64,000 nt of DNA, taken from NCBI RefSeq assembly GCF_004376845.1, contig NZ_SNUW01000003.1, forward strand, positions 294,259-358,258, given 5' to 3'. The position numbers and the translations under genes are program-made. Source of the DNA: Psychromonas algarum (lineage in GTDB: Bacteria > Pseudomonadota > Gammaproteobacteria > Enterobacterales > Psychromonadaceae). Positions within the stretch are counted from its first letter, which is position 1. Every line of letters begins with the position of its first letter. The notes beneath the pieces were generated by a model. The model did no database searches. It worked only from the letters and a program-made list of their open reading frames with translations, and was not told the origin of the DNA. Of this stretch, positions 20,497 to 30,025 are shown in pieces.

Positions 20497-22962
20497 TTAT
20501 AACGGCACTATGCTATTTTCATAGACTTTTGCCATATAATCTCGCACAAATATTTGTACAATGGGATCACAAGTAATAGATAATTTTGCATTATCTAAAT
20601 ACTCTTGATAAACAATCAATTCTAATTCAGCCGGAGTATGGCCAACCACCTTGCCCGTTCCAATGCTTACGCTATATTGTTGTCCAAAATAATGGCGTAA
20701 TTTATCTTTTAAACTTTCACACAAACCTTGGTTATTTAATAAGTGTTGCTGTGAGTCATGTAAAGTTAAAACTAATTTATCCGCTGTTTTTTGCATTACA
20801 GTACTTTTAGCTAAGAGTTTTTCCAAACCAACTAATTGCATTGCTTTAATTGCTAAAAACCAAGGGTCTGTCATTTTATCATCAACATAACTAGCAATAT
20901 CTATTTCAGGCGCTTGATTCGCCTCACTCTCTGATAATATCACTTGAGAATGATTAATATCCGTTTTGATTAAATCAGATATATCATTATTTACTGGCAC
21001 GCTCACTTGCTCAGTTTGCTGCTTCGGTATAGTTTGTTTAACAGCTGTACTTGTGCTTTCTGTAGAAACAGCTATTAAACTTTTTGAAGGTGTGGATTCA
21101 ATTTTGTTAACCGTACTTTCGATAACACAGTTTTCGATGATACCGTTTCCGATGACACTATTTTCAATAACAATGTTATCTGCCCTTCCATATCCTGGAT
21201 CGTAATCAGGATAATTATCCTCTGCAGATTGTTCCTGATAGCTACTAATAGGAGGTAACTCTTGTTCCATATCATGATGATCAGGTGCTGGTTGTGTAAA
21301 TGACACACTACTTTCTGAAGGTGTGTTGGAAGTTGTGGTTGTTTTAGAAGCAGTCACTACGGCTGATGTTGAGGAAAATGATTGCTCTGGTGCGACAGGC
21401 TGTACATTAAAATTATTTGTTAATGCTGTTTCAGTTGCCGCACTAGTCTTTTTTAACTCTTCTCGCTTTAATCTATGACTACGTAACATATTACGAGAAT
21501 TAGTGCTTGTCAGTGACGGCTGAATTTTTTCTGTCGCTTTTGGTTCCACAGCCTCAACATGTTCAGCAGTTACATTAAGTGGTTTTACAGGTGCAATTTT
21601 TTCTTGCTGTAGTTGCTCTGTTTCTGCTTGTATTGGTTCTTGTATAGCTTCATTTTGTATAGATGATGGCCTAACTTCATTTGATGTATTTACTTGAATA
21701 GCTTCTACTGTGTTAATGTTTTGAGTATCACTCACATCCGCCATAAGTACAGTAGCAACAGGCTCAGGCATAACAGAATTATTATCTATATTAGGTAAAA
21801 CACTATCCACAGGAGCACTAGGAGCTGCCACAATAGTTTCAACATCTTGAGCTTGCTGCAACATAGCTTCATCTATATCAACATAATTAGCAGGTTTAAA
21901 GGCTAATAAACGCATGACTGTCATTTCTAATGCGACTTTTCCATTAGGGGCATAACTATAATCTTTATAACCTTCTAATGCGATTTGATAAAAAAGTTGC
22001 ACTTCTTCTGGTGTCAAACGTTCAGCTAATAATTGCACCGCTGATTTTTTACTTACATTTGCATTGCGCTGTAACTGAGTTAAAGCAATTTGATGACATA
22101 AACTTGCAAGCTCTTGATGAAGAGCAGAAAAATCAGCACCTAAATGGACAAACTCTTGAATTTTTTCAAATACTTTTTGGCTATTACCAGATGCCACAAA
22201 ATGTAATAAATAATGTAAGTGGGATTGATCAATCGTACCTAACATTTTTAATACAGCAGTATACTCTATATTACCAGCCCCAAACGCTAACGCTTGATCA
22301 GTCAAGCTTAATGCATCACGCATACTACCATCAGCAGCCTTTGCAATAACATTTAATGCGGCATGCTCAAAAGTCGCATTTTCATGGGCTAAAATAGAAG
22401 CTAATTGAGATTCGATTTGTTCAGGTAAAATTGCTTTTAAATGAAATTGTAAACAACGCGATAAAACTGTGATGGGTAATTTTTGCGGATCTGTTGTCGC
22501 TAATAAAAATTTCACATACTCAGGTGGTTCTTCGAGTGTTTTTAATAATGCATTGAAACTATGCTTTGAAAGCATATGCACTTCATCAATTAAATAAACC
22601 TTATAACGACCTTGTGCTGGTTTATATTGCACGTTATCTAAAAGCTCTCGTGTATCATCAACTTTAGTACGAGATGCTGCATCAATTTCTAGCAAATCAA
22701 CAAATCGCCCCTGATCAATATCTTGGCAATTAGCACATTGACCACAAGGTGTTGCAGTTACTCCTTTTTCACAGTTTAGGCTTTTAGCTAAAATACGTGC
22801 AATCGTTGTTTTACCAACACCTCGAGTACCACTGAAAAGATAAGCATGATGAACGCGATTTTGGGTTAACCCATTCTCTAATGCTGTTAATACATGAGGT
22901 TGACCAATAACTTCTTTAAACGTTTGTGGGCGCCACTTTCGTGCTAGAACTTGATAACTCAC
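20497..22962 (-). CDS. dnaX: DNA polymerase III subunits tau and gamma
   Basis: 821 aa tau clamp-loader subunit. AAA+ domain with Walker A GTRGVGKTT (about 45-53), the four zinc cysteines (CEKG...CGQCANC), Walker B IDEVHM, and the sensor TTDPQKLP, then domain III to about 370. A long Ser/Thr/Gln-rich linker (about 375-690) precedes a C-terminal tau-specific domain that binds the polymerase alpha subunit and DnaB. Start is GTG, directly after the apt stop (TAAGTG). The linker contains a -1 frameshift site predicted to make a 506-aa gamma form. The protein is longer than E. coli tau (643) because of the linker. Confidence 0.96.
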   Translation of the reverse strand: MSYQVLARKWRPQTFKEVIGQPHVLTALENGLTQNRVHHAYLFSGTRGVGKTTIARILAKSLNCEKGVTATPCGQCANCQDIDQGRFVDLLEIDAASRTKVDDTRELLDNVQYKPAQGRYKVYLIDEVHMLSKHSFNALLKTLEEPPEYVKFLLATTDPQKLPITVLSRCLQFHLKAILPEQIESQLASILAHENATFEHAALNVIAKAADGSMRDALSLTDQALAFGAGNIEYTAVLKMLGTIDQSHLHYLLHFVASGNSQKVFEKIQEFVHLGADFSALHQELASLCHQIALTQLQRNANVSKKSAVQLLAERLTPEEVQLFYQIALEGYKDYSYAPNGKVALEMTVMRLLAFKPANYVDIDEAMLQQAQDVETIVAAPSAPVDSVLPNIDNNSVMPEPVATVLMADVSDTQNINTVEAIQVNTSNEVRPSSIQNEAIQEPIQAETEQLQQEKIAPVKPLNVTAEHVEAVEPKATEKIQPSLTSTNSRNMLRSHRLKREELKKTSAATETALTNNFNVQPVAPEQSFSSTSAVVTASKTTTTSNTPSESSVSFTQPAPDHHDMEQELPPISSYQEQSAEDNYPDYDPGYGRADNIVIENSVIGNGIIENCVIESTVNKIESTPSKSLIAVSTESTSTAVKQTIPKQQTEQVSVPVNNDISDLIKTDINHSQVILSESEANQAPEIDIASYVDDKMTDPWFLAIKAMQLVGLEKLLAKSTVMQKTADKLVLTLHDSQQHLLNNQGLCESLKDKLRHYFGQQYSVSIGTGKVVGHTPAELELIVYQEYLDNAKLSITCDPIVQIFVRDYMAKVYENSIVPL
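21390..21454 (-). promoter_or_regulatory. dnaX programmed -1 frameshift signal
   Basis: Slippery heptamer A AAA AAG in the zero frame at 21454-21448 (codons 503-505). After a -1 slip the next codons are GAC TAG, ending gamma at 506 residues. A purine-rich SD-like stretch (GAGAAGAG) lies just upstream. Four bases downstream GTGCGGCAACTG (21443-21432) can pair with CAGCCTGTCGCAC (21402-21390) to form a stem. All three E. coli elements are present. Confidence 0.82.
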
Positions 22963-23508
22963 TTATTCACCCGCAAATTCAATCAATGAAAATACTGGGA
23001 TCGACATAGCTGATAATTTATCAACGCCTTGTAAATCAGGTAATGAAATAACAAAAGCAGCTTCAATAACCTTACCGCCTAAACTTTCAATTAATTTTAC
23101 AGAAGCCTCAGCAGTCCCGCCTGTTGCAATCAAATCGTCCATTAATAAAACGTTCTCACCGGCTTTTATTGCATCTTTATGAATTTGTAAAATATCACTT
23201 CCATATTCTAAATCATAACTTTCTTGGATCGTTTCACGTGGTAATTTATTGGGTTTACGTACCGGCACAAAACCAGCCCCTAATGCAGCTGCTAATGGTG
23301 CACCAAAAATAAATCCACGCGCTTCTGTACCCACAATTTTATCTATTTTTTGATTTTTATAACGCTCAATAAATAGTTCGATAGTAGTAGAAAACGCAGC
23401 ACCATTTTCAATTAAACTTGTGATATCTCTAAATGTAATTCCTGGCACTGGATAATCTTCAATAGTTTTAATGCTATTTTTGATTAATGTTAGTTGTTCT
23501 ACGCTCAT
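22963..23508 (-). CDS. apt: Adenine phosphoribosyltransferase
   Basis: 181 aa from the ATG at 23508 ([13 protein letters not shown]), chosen for the AGG site 8 bases upstream and family length; an in-frame upstream ATG gives an unsupported extension. Motifs: [35 protein letters not shown] and the PRPP-binding [13 protein letters not shown]. Salvages adenine to AMP. First gene of apt-dnaX-ybaB. Confidence 0.95.
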   Translation of the reverse strand: MSVEQLTLIKNSIKTIEDYPVPGITFRDITSLIENGAAFSTTIELFIERYKNQKIDKIVGTEARGFIFGAPLAAALGAGFVPVRKPNKLPRETIQESYDLEYGSDILQIHKDAIKAGENVLLMDDLIATGGTAEASVKLIESLGGKVIEAAFVISLPDLQGVDKLSAMSIPVFSLIEFAGE

Positions 23509-23677
23509 GATTTGTACCTTTAATTTATCTATATGCCCTAAGAGTAAATAGTTGCTTAGCTGAGTGCAAGGTGCCATATCATAAACTCACTAACTATTTT
23601 CAAAATAACCTTATTATAAATACCATAAACAGTGTCGTTGTATGCTGTATTTCATGGTGAAAATGACATGCTTATTT

Positions 23678-23705
23678 TTGCTTCTGTAATGATAACGGGT
23701 ATAAT
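23678..23705 (+). promoter_or_regulatory. Sigma70-type promoter of dusC
   Basis: TTGCTT, 16 bases, TATAAT, 30 bases before the dusC ATG. Confidence 0.65.
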
Positions 23706-23734
23706 CTTGCCTCCTTTATAGAGCGAGACACACC

Positions 23735-24688
23735 ATGCATATAACACTTGCCCCAATGGAAGGTGTGATGGATTATCACATGCGCCAATTTTTAACAGAA
23801 ATTGGGGGAATAGATCGCTGTGTAACAGAATTCGTACGGGTTGTAGAGCTCCCTCTACCATCACGTGTATTTTATCGTTTATGTCCAGAATTACATAATC
23901 TAAGTCAAACTCAATCAGGTACACCTGTACGAATTCAATTATTAGGACAAGATCCTGAATGTTTAACTGAAAATTCAGTCCGAGCAATTAAATTAGGCTC
24001 TGATGGTATTGATTTAAATTTTGGCTGCCCAGCTAAAACCGTCAACAAAAGTCGAGGGGGAGCTGTTTTACTTAAAGACCCAGATGCTTTATATCAAATT
24101 GTAAAATCAGTACGTGATGCCGTTGATGGCCAACATGTTGTTAGCGCAAAAATTCGTTTAGGATATGAAGATAAAAGCCTCGCGATTGAAAATGCTCAAG
24201 CTATTGCAGAAGCGGGAGCCAGTGAATTAGCTGTACATGCAAGAACTAAAGAAGAGGGTTATAAACCACCAGCACATTGGCATTGGATAAAAAAAATAAA
24301 ACAATCTATAACTATACCAGTCATTGCTAATGGTGATATTTTTAGTTTTGAAGATGCACAACGTTGTATTGAAATAAGTGGATGTGATCGTTTAATGATT
24401 GGTCGAGGTTCACTAGCAGTACCAAACCTTGCTAATGCTATCAAAGGAATTGAAGCACCTTATACATGGTTACAGAATCTACAAGTCATGGAACAATACT
24501 TTCAAGCTTTACGTGTACTAGATGATAAAGAAAAATTTATGCCAAGTCGTATTAAGCAATGGTTAATGTTCATGAAACTACAACACCCACAAGCAGATCC
24601 TTTTTTACAATCGGTGAGAGCAATTCGCCAATCAGACGATATGTTGACCGCCTTGCAACAAGCGCAAACAAAGCTAACTAACTCTTAG
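23735..24688 (+). CDS. dusC: tRNA-dihydrouridine(16) synthase DusC
   Basis: 317 aa FMN-dependent TIM barrel enzyme that reduces uridine 16 in tRNA. Visible: APMEGVMDYHMRQFL, VQLL-type RIQLLGQDPE, the catalytic cysteine in NFGCPAKTVNKSRGGAVLL, VSAKIRLG, VHARTKEEGYKPPAHW and IANGDIFS, MIGRGSLAVPN. The PPAHW segment and the C-terminal fold length (about 315) point to DusC rather than DusA or DusB. Own promoter; convergent with pstS. Confidence 0.9.
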   Translation: MHITLAPMEGVMDYHMRQFLTEIGGIDRCVTEFVRVVELPLPSRVFYRLCPELHNLSQTQSGTPVRIQLLGQDPECLTENSVRAIKLGSDGIDLNFGCPAKTVNKSRGGAVLLKDPDALYQIVKSVRDAVDGQHVVSAKIRLGYEDKSLAIENAQAIAEAGASELAVHARTKEEGYKPPAHWHWIKKIKQSITIPVIANGDIFSFEDAQRCIEISGCDRLMIGRGSLAVPNLANAIKGIEAPYTWLQNLQVMEQYFQALRVLDDKEKFMPSRIKQWLMFMKLQHPQADPFLQSVRAIRQSDDMLTALQQAQTKLTNS

Positions 24689-24742
24689 TAACAAACCAAT
24701 ATTAATCTAAAAAAACTTATTATAGAAATAAAGAAATAAAAA

Positions 24743-24760
24743 CAGCGCTAATGAGCGCTG
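24743..24760 (-). terminator. Terminator of pstS-like gene
   Basis: CAGCGCT/AGCGCTG stem with a 4-base loop and a U-run on the minus strand, between convergent dusC and pstS. Confidence 0.75.
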
Positions 24761-24791
24761 CTTTACCTAAGTCATAAATTTATTAAAAAAG

Positions 24792-25766
24792 TTATAAACC
24801 TAATTTAGCAAGTTCTTGCTCTACCACTGTAATAGGTAATGGAATATAACCATCCTTTTTAACAATACCTTGCCCTTGTTGAGATAACATTAACTTAATG
24901 AACTCAGCTTGTAATGGCGATAGTGGTTTATTTGGATGCTTATTTACGTAAACATATAAGAAACGAGATAATGGGTATTTACCATTAATTGCATTGGCCA
25001 TTGTTGCTTCAACAAATGGACCGCCCTTTTTAGATAATGCAACCGCTTTAACACCTGCCACCTTGTAACCAATACCAGAGTAACCAATAGAGTTTAAAGA
25101 TGAAGCAACAGACTGAACCACTGAAGCTGAACCAGGTTGTTCATTCACAGAGTTTTTAAAGTCACCTTTACATAATGCTTTTTCTTTAAAATAACCATAA
25201 GTACCTGATACTGAATTACGACCAAATAACTGAATATCTTTATCTGCCCAACTTCCATCTAGCCCTAAATCAGACCAGCGAGTTGCATTTTTATCACCAC
25301 CACATTTATGCGTAGAAGAAAAAATCGCATCAACTTGCTTAATGGATAAACCTTCAATTGGGTTATCTTTATTCACAAATACAGCTAATGCATCAATTGC
25401 AACACGTACTGCTGTGGGTTTATAACCATAATGTTTTTCAAAAGCCTCTATTTCTTTAGACTTCATTTGACGACTCATTGGGCCAAATTGAGAAGTGCCT
25501 TCAGTTAAAGATGGTGGAGCTGTTGAAGAGCCTGCTGCTTGAATTTGAATATTAATATTTGGATATTGACGTTTAAACTCTTCCGCCCAAAATGTCATCA
25601 TATTCGCTAACGTATCAGACCCTACTGATGAAAAATTACCAGAAATACCACTCACTTTAGTATATTTGTGTAAAGTATGTTCAGTTGTATCGGCAGCCAT
25701 AACAGATGTAGAAATTAATGATGTAGTGCCTAATGTAACCGCTGCTGCTAACATTTTAAGTTTCAT
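24792..25766 (-). CDS. PstS-family phosphate-binding protein
   Basis: 324 aa from ATG 25766 (GGAG at 6 bases; an ATG four codons upstream has no site). Signal peptide [19 protein letters not shown]...VMAA cut near residue 25, so periplasmic. PstS features: [17 protein letters not shown], the phosphate-contacting loops [17 protein letters not shown] and [13 protein letters not shown], and [12 protein letters not shown]. No pstCAB genes adjoin it. A Pho box-like site lies upstream, so it should be induced by phosphate starvation. Confidence 0.88.
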   Translation of the reverse strand: MKLKMLAAAVTLGTTSLISTSVMAADTTEHTLHKYTKVSGISGNFSSVGSDTLANMMTFWAEEFKRQYPNINIQIQAAGSSTAPPSLTEGTSQFGPMSRQMKSKEIEAFEKHYGYKPTAVRVAIDALAVFVNKDNPIEGLSIKQVDAIFSSTHKCGGDKNATRWSDLGLDGSWADKDIQLFGRNSVSGTYGYFKEKALCKGDFKNSVNEQPGSASVVQSVASSLNSIGYSGIGYKVAGVKAVALSKKGGPFVEATMANAINGKYPLSRFLYVYVNKHPNKPLSPLQAEFIKLMLSQQGQGIVKKDGYIPLPITVVEQELAKLGL

Positions 25767-25874
25767 GCAAAACTCCATTTGTACTTAATTAAGTTAATAT
25801 TAGTTATATTCTGTTAGTCATTTAACAAAATATTATTCGCGATCAAGCGATACTGCTTAATATGCAACTTTATT

Positions 25875-25892
25875 GTGACACTTTAATTACAA
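25875..25892 (-). promoter_or_regulatory. Candidate Pho box upstream of pstS-like gene
   Basis: The minus strand reads TTGTAATTAAAGTGTCAC, closely similar to the phoB box (CTGTAATATAAATGTCAT) and about 108 bases before the start codon. The spacing is compatible with PhoB activation. Confidence 0.6.
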
Positions 25893-25920
25893 AGACATTA
25901 TTATATTCATAAAAATAAAA

Positions 25921-25950
25921 AAGGCTTATTACATAATTGTAATAAGCCTT
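25921..25950 (-). terminator. Terminator of DUF3466 gene
   Basis: 12-bp perfect stem (AAGGCTTATTAC/GTAATAAGCCTT), 6-base loop, U-rich on the minus strand. Ends the rlmL-glutaredoxin-uup-DUF3466 run. Confidence 0.88.
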
Positions 25951-25990
25951 AAAAATCAAAATATTAACTAATTACCCACTTCTCAGAATA

Positions 25991-27802
25991 TTATGAAATT
26001 TTATTTAATCGACGAATCAATAAAACGGGTAAAGCAAATAACCATAACCAAAAACTAGCTCCACCACTTCGAGTAAAGGGAGCATCTTCAGCAACAAGTG
26101 CCTCTGATTCCCAACAATTTGGGCTATCATTAGGCGTAATACCTGAGCTTGGATCCGGTGGAGTTAATTTAACTAGGATAGGTTGTGCACCCACTCTATA
26201 TTGAAAGTTTTCAATGCTACTGTATTGATACCCCTGCGCTAAAATCACACCATCATCATTAATTGCCGTCGCACTTTGTAAGCGGATTAATGGACTATCA
26301 ACTACTCCACCAGTTTCTGAACATAACAAATCATCTAAGAACCAACTATCACCAGTGTTGTTATCATATAAAAATGCACTTTGTACTCGAGGAGTACCAT
26401 TGCTAACAGGTGAAGTTTGGTTATAAGCATCTGCTTTACCCACAACCAACCCATTATTATTCATATCATAACCGTAACTATTAGCCCCACTTTTAGCAGA
26501 GCTATCCCCCGCCAAACGCTGCTTAGTTGATTGCACTTTCTTATCTAAAAATGGAAATTTAATAGTGTCAGTTTCCATATCATAAATAAACATCTCTATT
26601 GGTTTATTGGAACTTTTAGAATAAGCATATTGACGATTTCCCATAATGATATTGCTATCATCAGTGATCGTAGTCGCCCAAGTATTATATAATGAATCGT
26701 CTTGATCACTAATCCCTGTATATACCTTAGTAATTACAGTCGGTTTTGCATAAACACTATCAGCATAAACACCATCAGCATCTGCATCACCTTCAGGTTT
26801 CATGATAATAGCTCGCTGACGCGCACCTTGCTCATCATCATAATACTCAAAAGACGATACCCCTACTGCAATCCCTGCTTTATTAATATCAAATGCAGCA
26901 GCGCTATAAGTTGCGTCACTATTACCTCGTGTTGTATTACCATCTAACCACTCAGTTGCTAAACTAAAGCCTGTTAAGTCGCTGCTACTAGCATCATATT
27001 CCCAAGCCCATGCTTGTGTATCAAAACCTGGGCAGTAGACTAAATCATTAAGCGTATAAAGGTTGCTATTTCCCTCATTGTAACAGCGGTTAAAATAATC
27101 TTCATCGCCACCCGCGAATGACTGGCTTGCATTACCAACAATTAATGTTTTGGTGCCATTAGTATAAGTAACATCCCGCATTTTATAGGCACTAGTAAAA
27201 CCGCCATTAGTTACAAATGGTGCTAATAAAGAAACTTCTGCAGTACTATTACTTGCTTCGCTAACAAAACCTCGGCGAGTAAACTCACGACCACCACTAG
27301 AATAAGGCGCTGAACCATAACCAACAATAAAATCGCCTACTAATGTTTCTGCTACATCAGTAATTTTTACATCGCTATTAGCCCCAAAACCTTCCACCTT
27401 TGCAGTCGGTGTTGCAGTTAAAAAATAACTAATAGGGCTAAGAGTGCCATTATCCATCGCCGCCATTGCATCACGCCATGCATCATAAGCATTCTCAAAG
27501 CTTAAATCACTACTACTTTCACTACCATAAAAACGTAATTCACAAATATCATCTTCATAAAAACATTCTTGGTTAAAGGTATATGGCAAACCGATATCAG
27601 TATCTTGATCAATTTCAGCTTTTAAAGCATAAGCAGCAATTAAGTCACCTGTTGGTGAAATTGCTGAAGCAAATGGCCCATAATTACTACCTGCTGTATC
27701 AGGAGATAGGATCTCTAGCTTATAATAAGGTTCAGTATCAACTGCCCAAGCGCTACTCGCAGATAACAATGCGACAATTGAGAACCCAATAGTGTATTTC
27801 AT
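25991..27802 (-). CDS. DUF3466 family exported protein with GlyGly-CTERM-like tail
   Basis: 603 aa. N-terminal signal peptide (MKYTIGFSIVALLSASSAWA) and a C-terminal SGGASFWLWLFALPVLL helix followed by basic IRRLNK. This tail matches the GlyGly-CTERM sorting signal processed by rhombosortase. The middle has repeated segments with Gly/Asn-rich motifs (VVGYGSAPYSSGG, AVGVSSFEYYDDE, VVGKADAYNQ), perhaps a beta-propeller or extracellular repeat protein. It starts 7 bases after uup ends, so it is likely cotranscribed. Function unknown. Confidence 0.85.
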   Translation of the reverse strand: MKYTIGFSIVALLSASSAWAVDTEPYYKLEILSPDTAGSNYGPFASAISPTGDLIAAYALKAEIDQDTDIGLPYTFNQECFYEDDICELRFYGSESSSDLSFENAYDAWRDAMAAMDNGTLSPISYFLTATPTAKVEGFGANSDVKITDVAETLVGDFIVGYGSAPYSSGGREFTRRGFVSEASNSTAEVSLLAPFVTNGGFTSAYKMRDVTYTNGTKTLIVGNASQSFAGGDEDYFNRCYNEGNSNLYTLNDLVYCPGFDTQAWAWEYDASSSDLTGFSLATEWLDGNTTRGNSDATYSAAAFDINKAGIAVGVSSFEYYDDEQGARQRAIIMKPEGDADADGVYADSVYAKPTVITKVYTGISDQDDSLYNTWATTITDDSNIIMGNRQYAYSKSSNKPIEMFIYDMETDTIKFPFLDKKVQSTKQRLAGDSSAKSGANSYGYDMNNNGLVVGKADAYNQTSPVSNGTPRVQSAFLYDNNTGDSWFLDDLLCSETGGVVDSPLIRLQSATAINDDGVILAQGYQYSSIENFQYRVGAQPILVKLTPPDPSSGITPNDSPNCWESEALVAEDAPFTRSGGASFWLWLFALPVLLIRRLNKIS

Positions 27803-27809
27803 GTAAAAA

Positions 27810-29732
27810 TTACTCTCCGTTTTGCAATTCGTCCAACTCTTCCCAACGTGTAAAGGCTGTTTCTAATTTTTCTTCTGTTTCTGCTAATAACGCTAAGAAT
27901 TGATCTGCTTCTTTTTTATCTTTAGTAAAAAATTCAGGTGTATTGATTGTATCCTGTAATTCTTCCACTTTTTCTTCCAACTGCTCTAATAATGCTGGTA
28001 AGCCATCCAATTCTAGCTGTAGTTTATAAGATAATTTTTTCTTTTTAGGTGACTGAACAGACACTTTTTCTGCTTTAACAGGTGCAGATTTAGTTTCTTT
28101 TTTTGATTCTTTAGCCACTTCTTTGAATGATTCACTCTGCTCTTTATGGCGAACAGCATCACTGTAACCACCAACAAATTGTTGAATGTTACCATTACCA
28201 TCAAAAAACCAAGTATGAGTTACTGTATTATCAACAAAACTACGGTCATGGCTTACTAGTAACAATGTACCTTGGTAATTCGCTAATAACTCTTCTAATA
28301 ACTCCAGCGTTTCGACATCAAGATCATTGGTAGGTTCATCGAGAATTAAAAAATTACTTGGTTTTAAAAATATCTTCGCTAATAACAAGCGATTTTTTTC
28401 ACCACCAGATAACGCTTTAACAGGAGTTCGCGCACGATCAGGATGGAACAAAAAATCTTGTAAGTAGCCTAATACATGACGTTTATTACCATTAATTTCA
28501 ACTTCTTGTTTCCCTTCAGCGAGGTTATCAACCACTGTTTTTTCAGGATCTAACGCATCACGATATTGGTCAAAATAAGCTACTTCTAATTTAGTACCAC
28601 ATTTCACAGTACCTTGGTCAGGTTCGATATCACCCAGTAATAACTTAAGTAAGGTACTTTTACCACAACCATTACGTCCTACTAATGCAATTTTATCACC
28701 GCGCATAATTGTTGTAGTAAAGTCACGCACAATACGTAAATCATCATAGCTGTAGGTTAATGCATCCGTTTCAAAAATAATTTTTCCTGAACGAGCAGCT
28801 TCATCAACCACGATTTTAGCTTTACCTTGCACGTTAGTACGTTCAGCACGTTCTTGTCGTAATGATTTTAATGCACGAACGCGCCCTTCATTACGTGTTC
28901 GACGAGCTTTAATACCTTGACGGATCCAAGTTTCTTCAATTGCTAATTTACGATCAAACTCAGCATTTTGCTCTTCTTCAATACGTAATGCCTCTTCTTT
29001 GGCAATAAGATACGCTTCGTAACCACCCGGCCATGAACTTAACTTTCCTCGGTCGATATCAACAATACGAGTTGCTAAACGGCGAATAAATTCACGGTCA
29101 TGACTGATAAATACGATAGAGCCTTGGAAAGAAGTCAAAAATTGCTCCAACCACTCAATTGTACCCACATCCAAATGGTTAGTTGGTTCATCTAACAATA
29201 ATAAATCAGGATCATTAACCAATGCTTTAGCAAGCGCAACTTTACGTAACCAACCACCAGATAACTGATCTAATGTAATTTCAGGATCAATCGCTAAACG
29301 GTCTAAAATTTGATTAATCTTAGAATCTAATTGCCACGCATCAAGTTGATCAATTTGCTCTTGTAAACGTTGCAATTTATTCATTGCTTTTTCGCTACAA
29401 TCTTCAGCAATGATATGTAATTGTTCATGATACTGACTTAGTACAACACCTGCATTTTCCATACCTGATGCAACAAAGTCATAAGCGCTCATGGTGCTTG
29501 CTGTTGGAGGATCTTGCTCTAAGCGGGCCACTTTAACGTCATTATTAATTAATAACGTACCATCATCTAATTGAATACGACCATCTAATACTTTTAGTAG
29601 CGTTGATTTACCTGCGCCATTTCTACCGACTAAACAAACACGCTCATTTGCTTCAATCACTAGATTTGATTTATTTAATAATGCACCGCCGCCAAAAGCT
29701 AACTCTGCGTTATGTAATGTTAATAATGCCAC
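27810..29732 (-). CDS. uup: ABC-F family ATPase Uup
   Basis: 640 aa soluble protein with two ABC domains: Walker A GRNGAGKST (about 36-44) with signature LSGGWLRK, and Walker A GRNGCGKST with signature LSGGEKNR, each followed by LLLDEPTNHLD / LILDEPTNDLD. A basic inter-domain linker and a C-terminal coiled coil (after about 540: KKLSYKLQLELDGLPALLEQLEEKVEEL in part) are typical of Uup, which binds DNA/ribosomes and affects transposon excision. Within the rlmL run. Confidence 0.93.
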   Translation of the reverse strand: MALLTLHNAELAFGGGALLNKSNLVIEANERVCLVGRNGAGKSTLLKVLDGRIQLDDGTLLINNDVKVARLEQDPPTASTMSAYDFVASGMENAGVVLSQYHEQLHIIAEDCSEKAMNKLQRLQEQIDQLDAWQLDSKINQILDRLAIDPEITLDQLSGGWLRKVALAKALVNDPDLLLLDEPTNHLDVGTIEWLEQFLTSFQGSIVFISHDREFIRRLATRIVDIDRGKLSSWPGGYEAYLIAKEEALRIEEEQNAEFDRKLAIEETWIRQGIKARRTRNEGRVRALKSLRQERAERTNVQGKAKIVVDEAARSGKIIFETDALTYSYDDLRIVRDFTTTIMRGDKIALVGRNGCGKSTLLKLLLGDIEPDQGTVKCGTKLEVAYFDQYRDALDPEKTVVDNLAEGKQEVEINGNKRHVLGYLQDFLFHPDRARTPVKALSGGEKNRLLLAKIFLKPSNFLILDEPTNDLDVETLELLEELLANYQGTLLLVSHDRSFVDNTVTHTWFFDGNGNIQQFVGGYSDAVRHKEQSESFKEVAKESKKETKSAPVKAEKVSVQSPKKKKLSYKLQLELDGLPALLEQLEEKVEELQDTINTPEFFTKDKKEADQFLALLAETEEKLETAFTRWEELDELQNGE

Positions 29733-29773
29733 GTTTATTTACTCTTATTGGTCATGCTGAATAGGAATGCTAT

Positions 29774-29998
29774 TTAACATGATAAAAATTGTTTAATTTG
29801 AAAATGTTCAAAAGGCCAATCTAAGTATTGGCCTTTTGTATTTTTTAATACAGGAATACGAATACCAAATAAGTCGACTAATGATTGCTCAGATATAATA
29901 TCAATTAATTGATAGTTAACTTGGCATTGTGCTAACAATGCCATTGCTTGCTCACAAAGATGACAACCATCTGTATGATATAAAATAGGTAAACTCAT
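29774..29998 (-). CDS. Glutaredoxin-family small protein
   Basis: 74 aa, MSLPILYHTDGCHLCEQAMALL: a thioredoxin-fold protein with a CHLC redox motif and the cis-Pro loop IRIPVLKN. Between rlmL and uup on the same strand, the usual place of this family in Vibrio/Shewanella relatives. Substrate unknown. Confidence 0.88.
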   Translation of the reverse strand: MSLPILYHTDGCHLCEQAMALLAQCQVNYQLIDIISEQSLVDLFGIRIPVLKNTKGQYLDWPFEHFQIKQFLSC

Positions 29999-30025
29999 TT
30001 ATTCCATTCTATTACTGATAATCAT

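Noticed and set aside
23509..23577. Longer apt start
   Set aside because: The ATG at 23508 has a ribosome site and gives the family length; the extension is not conserved-looking.
26702..26947. Plus-strand Ile/Ser/Thr-rich frame inside the DUF3466 gene
   Set aside because: Its composition reflects the AT-rich antisense of the real gene; no site, no motif.
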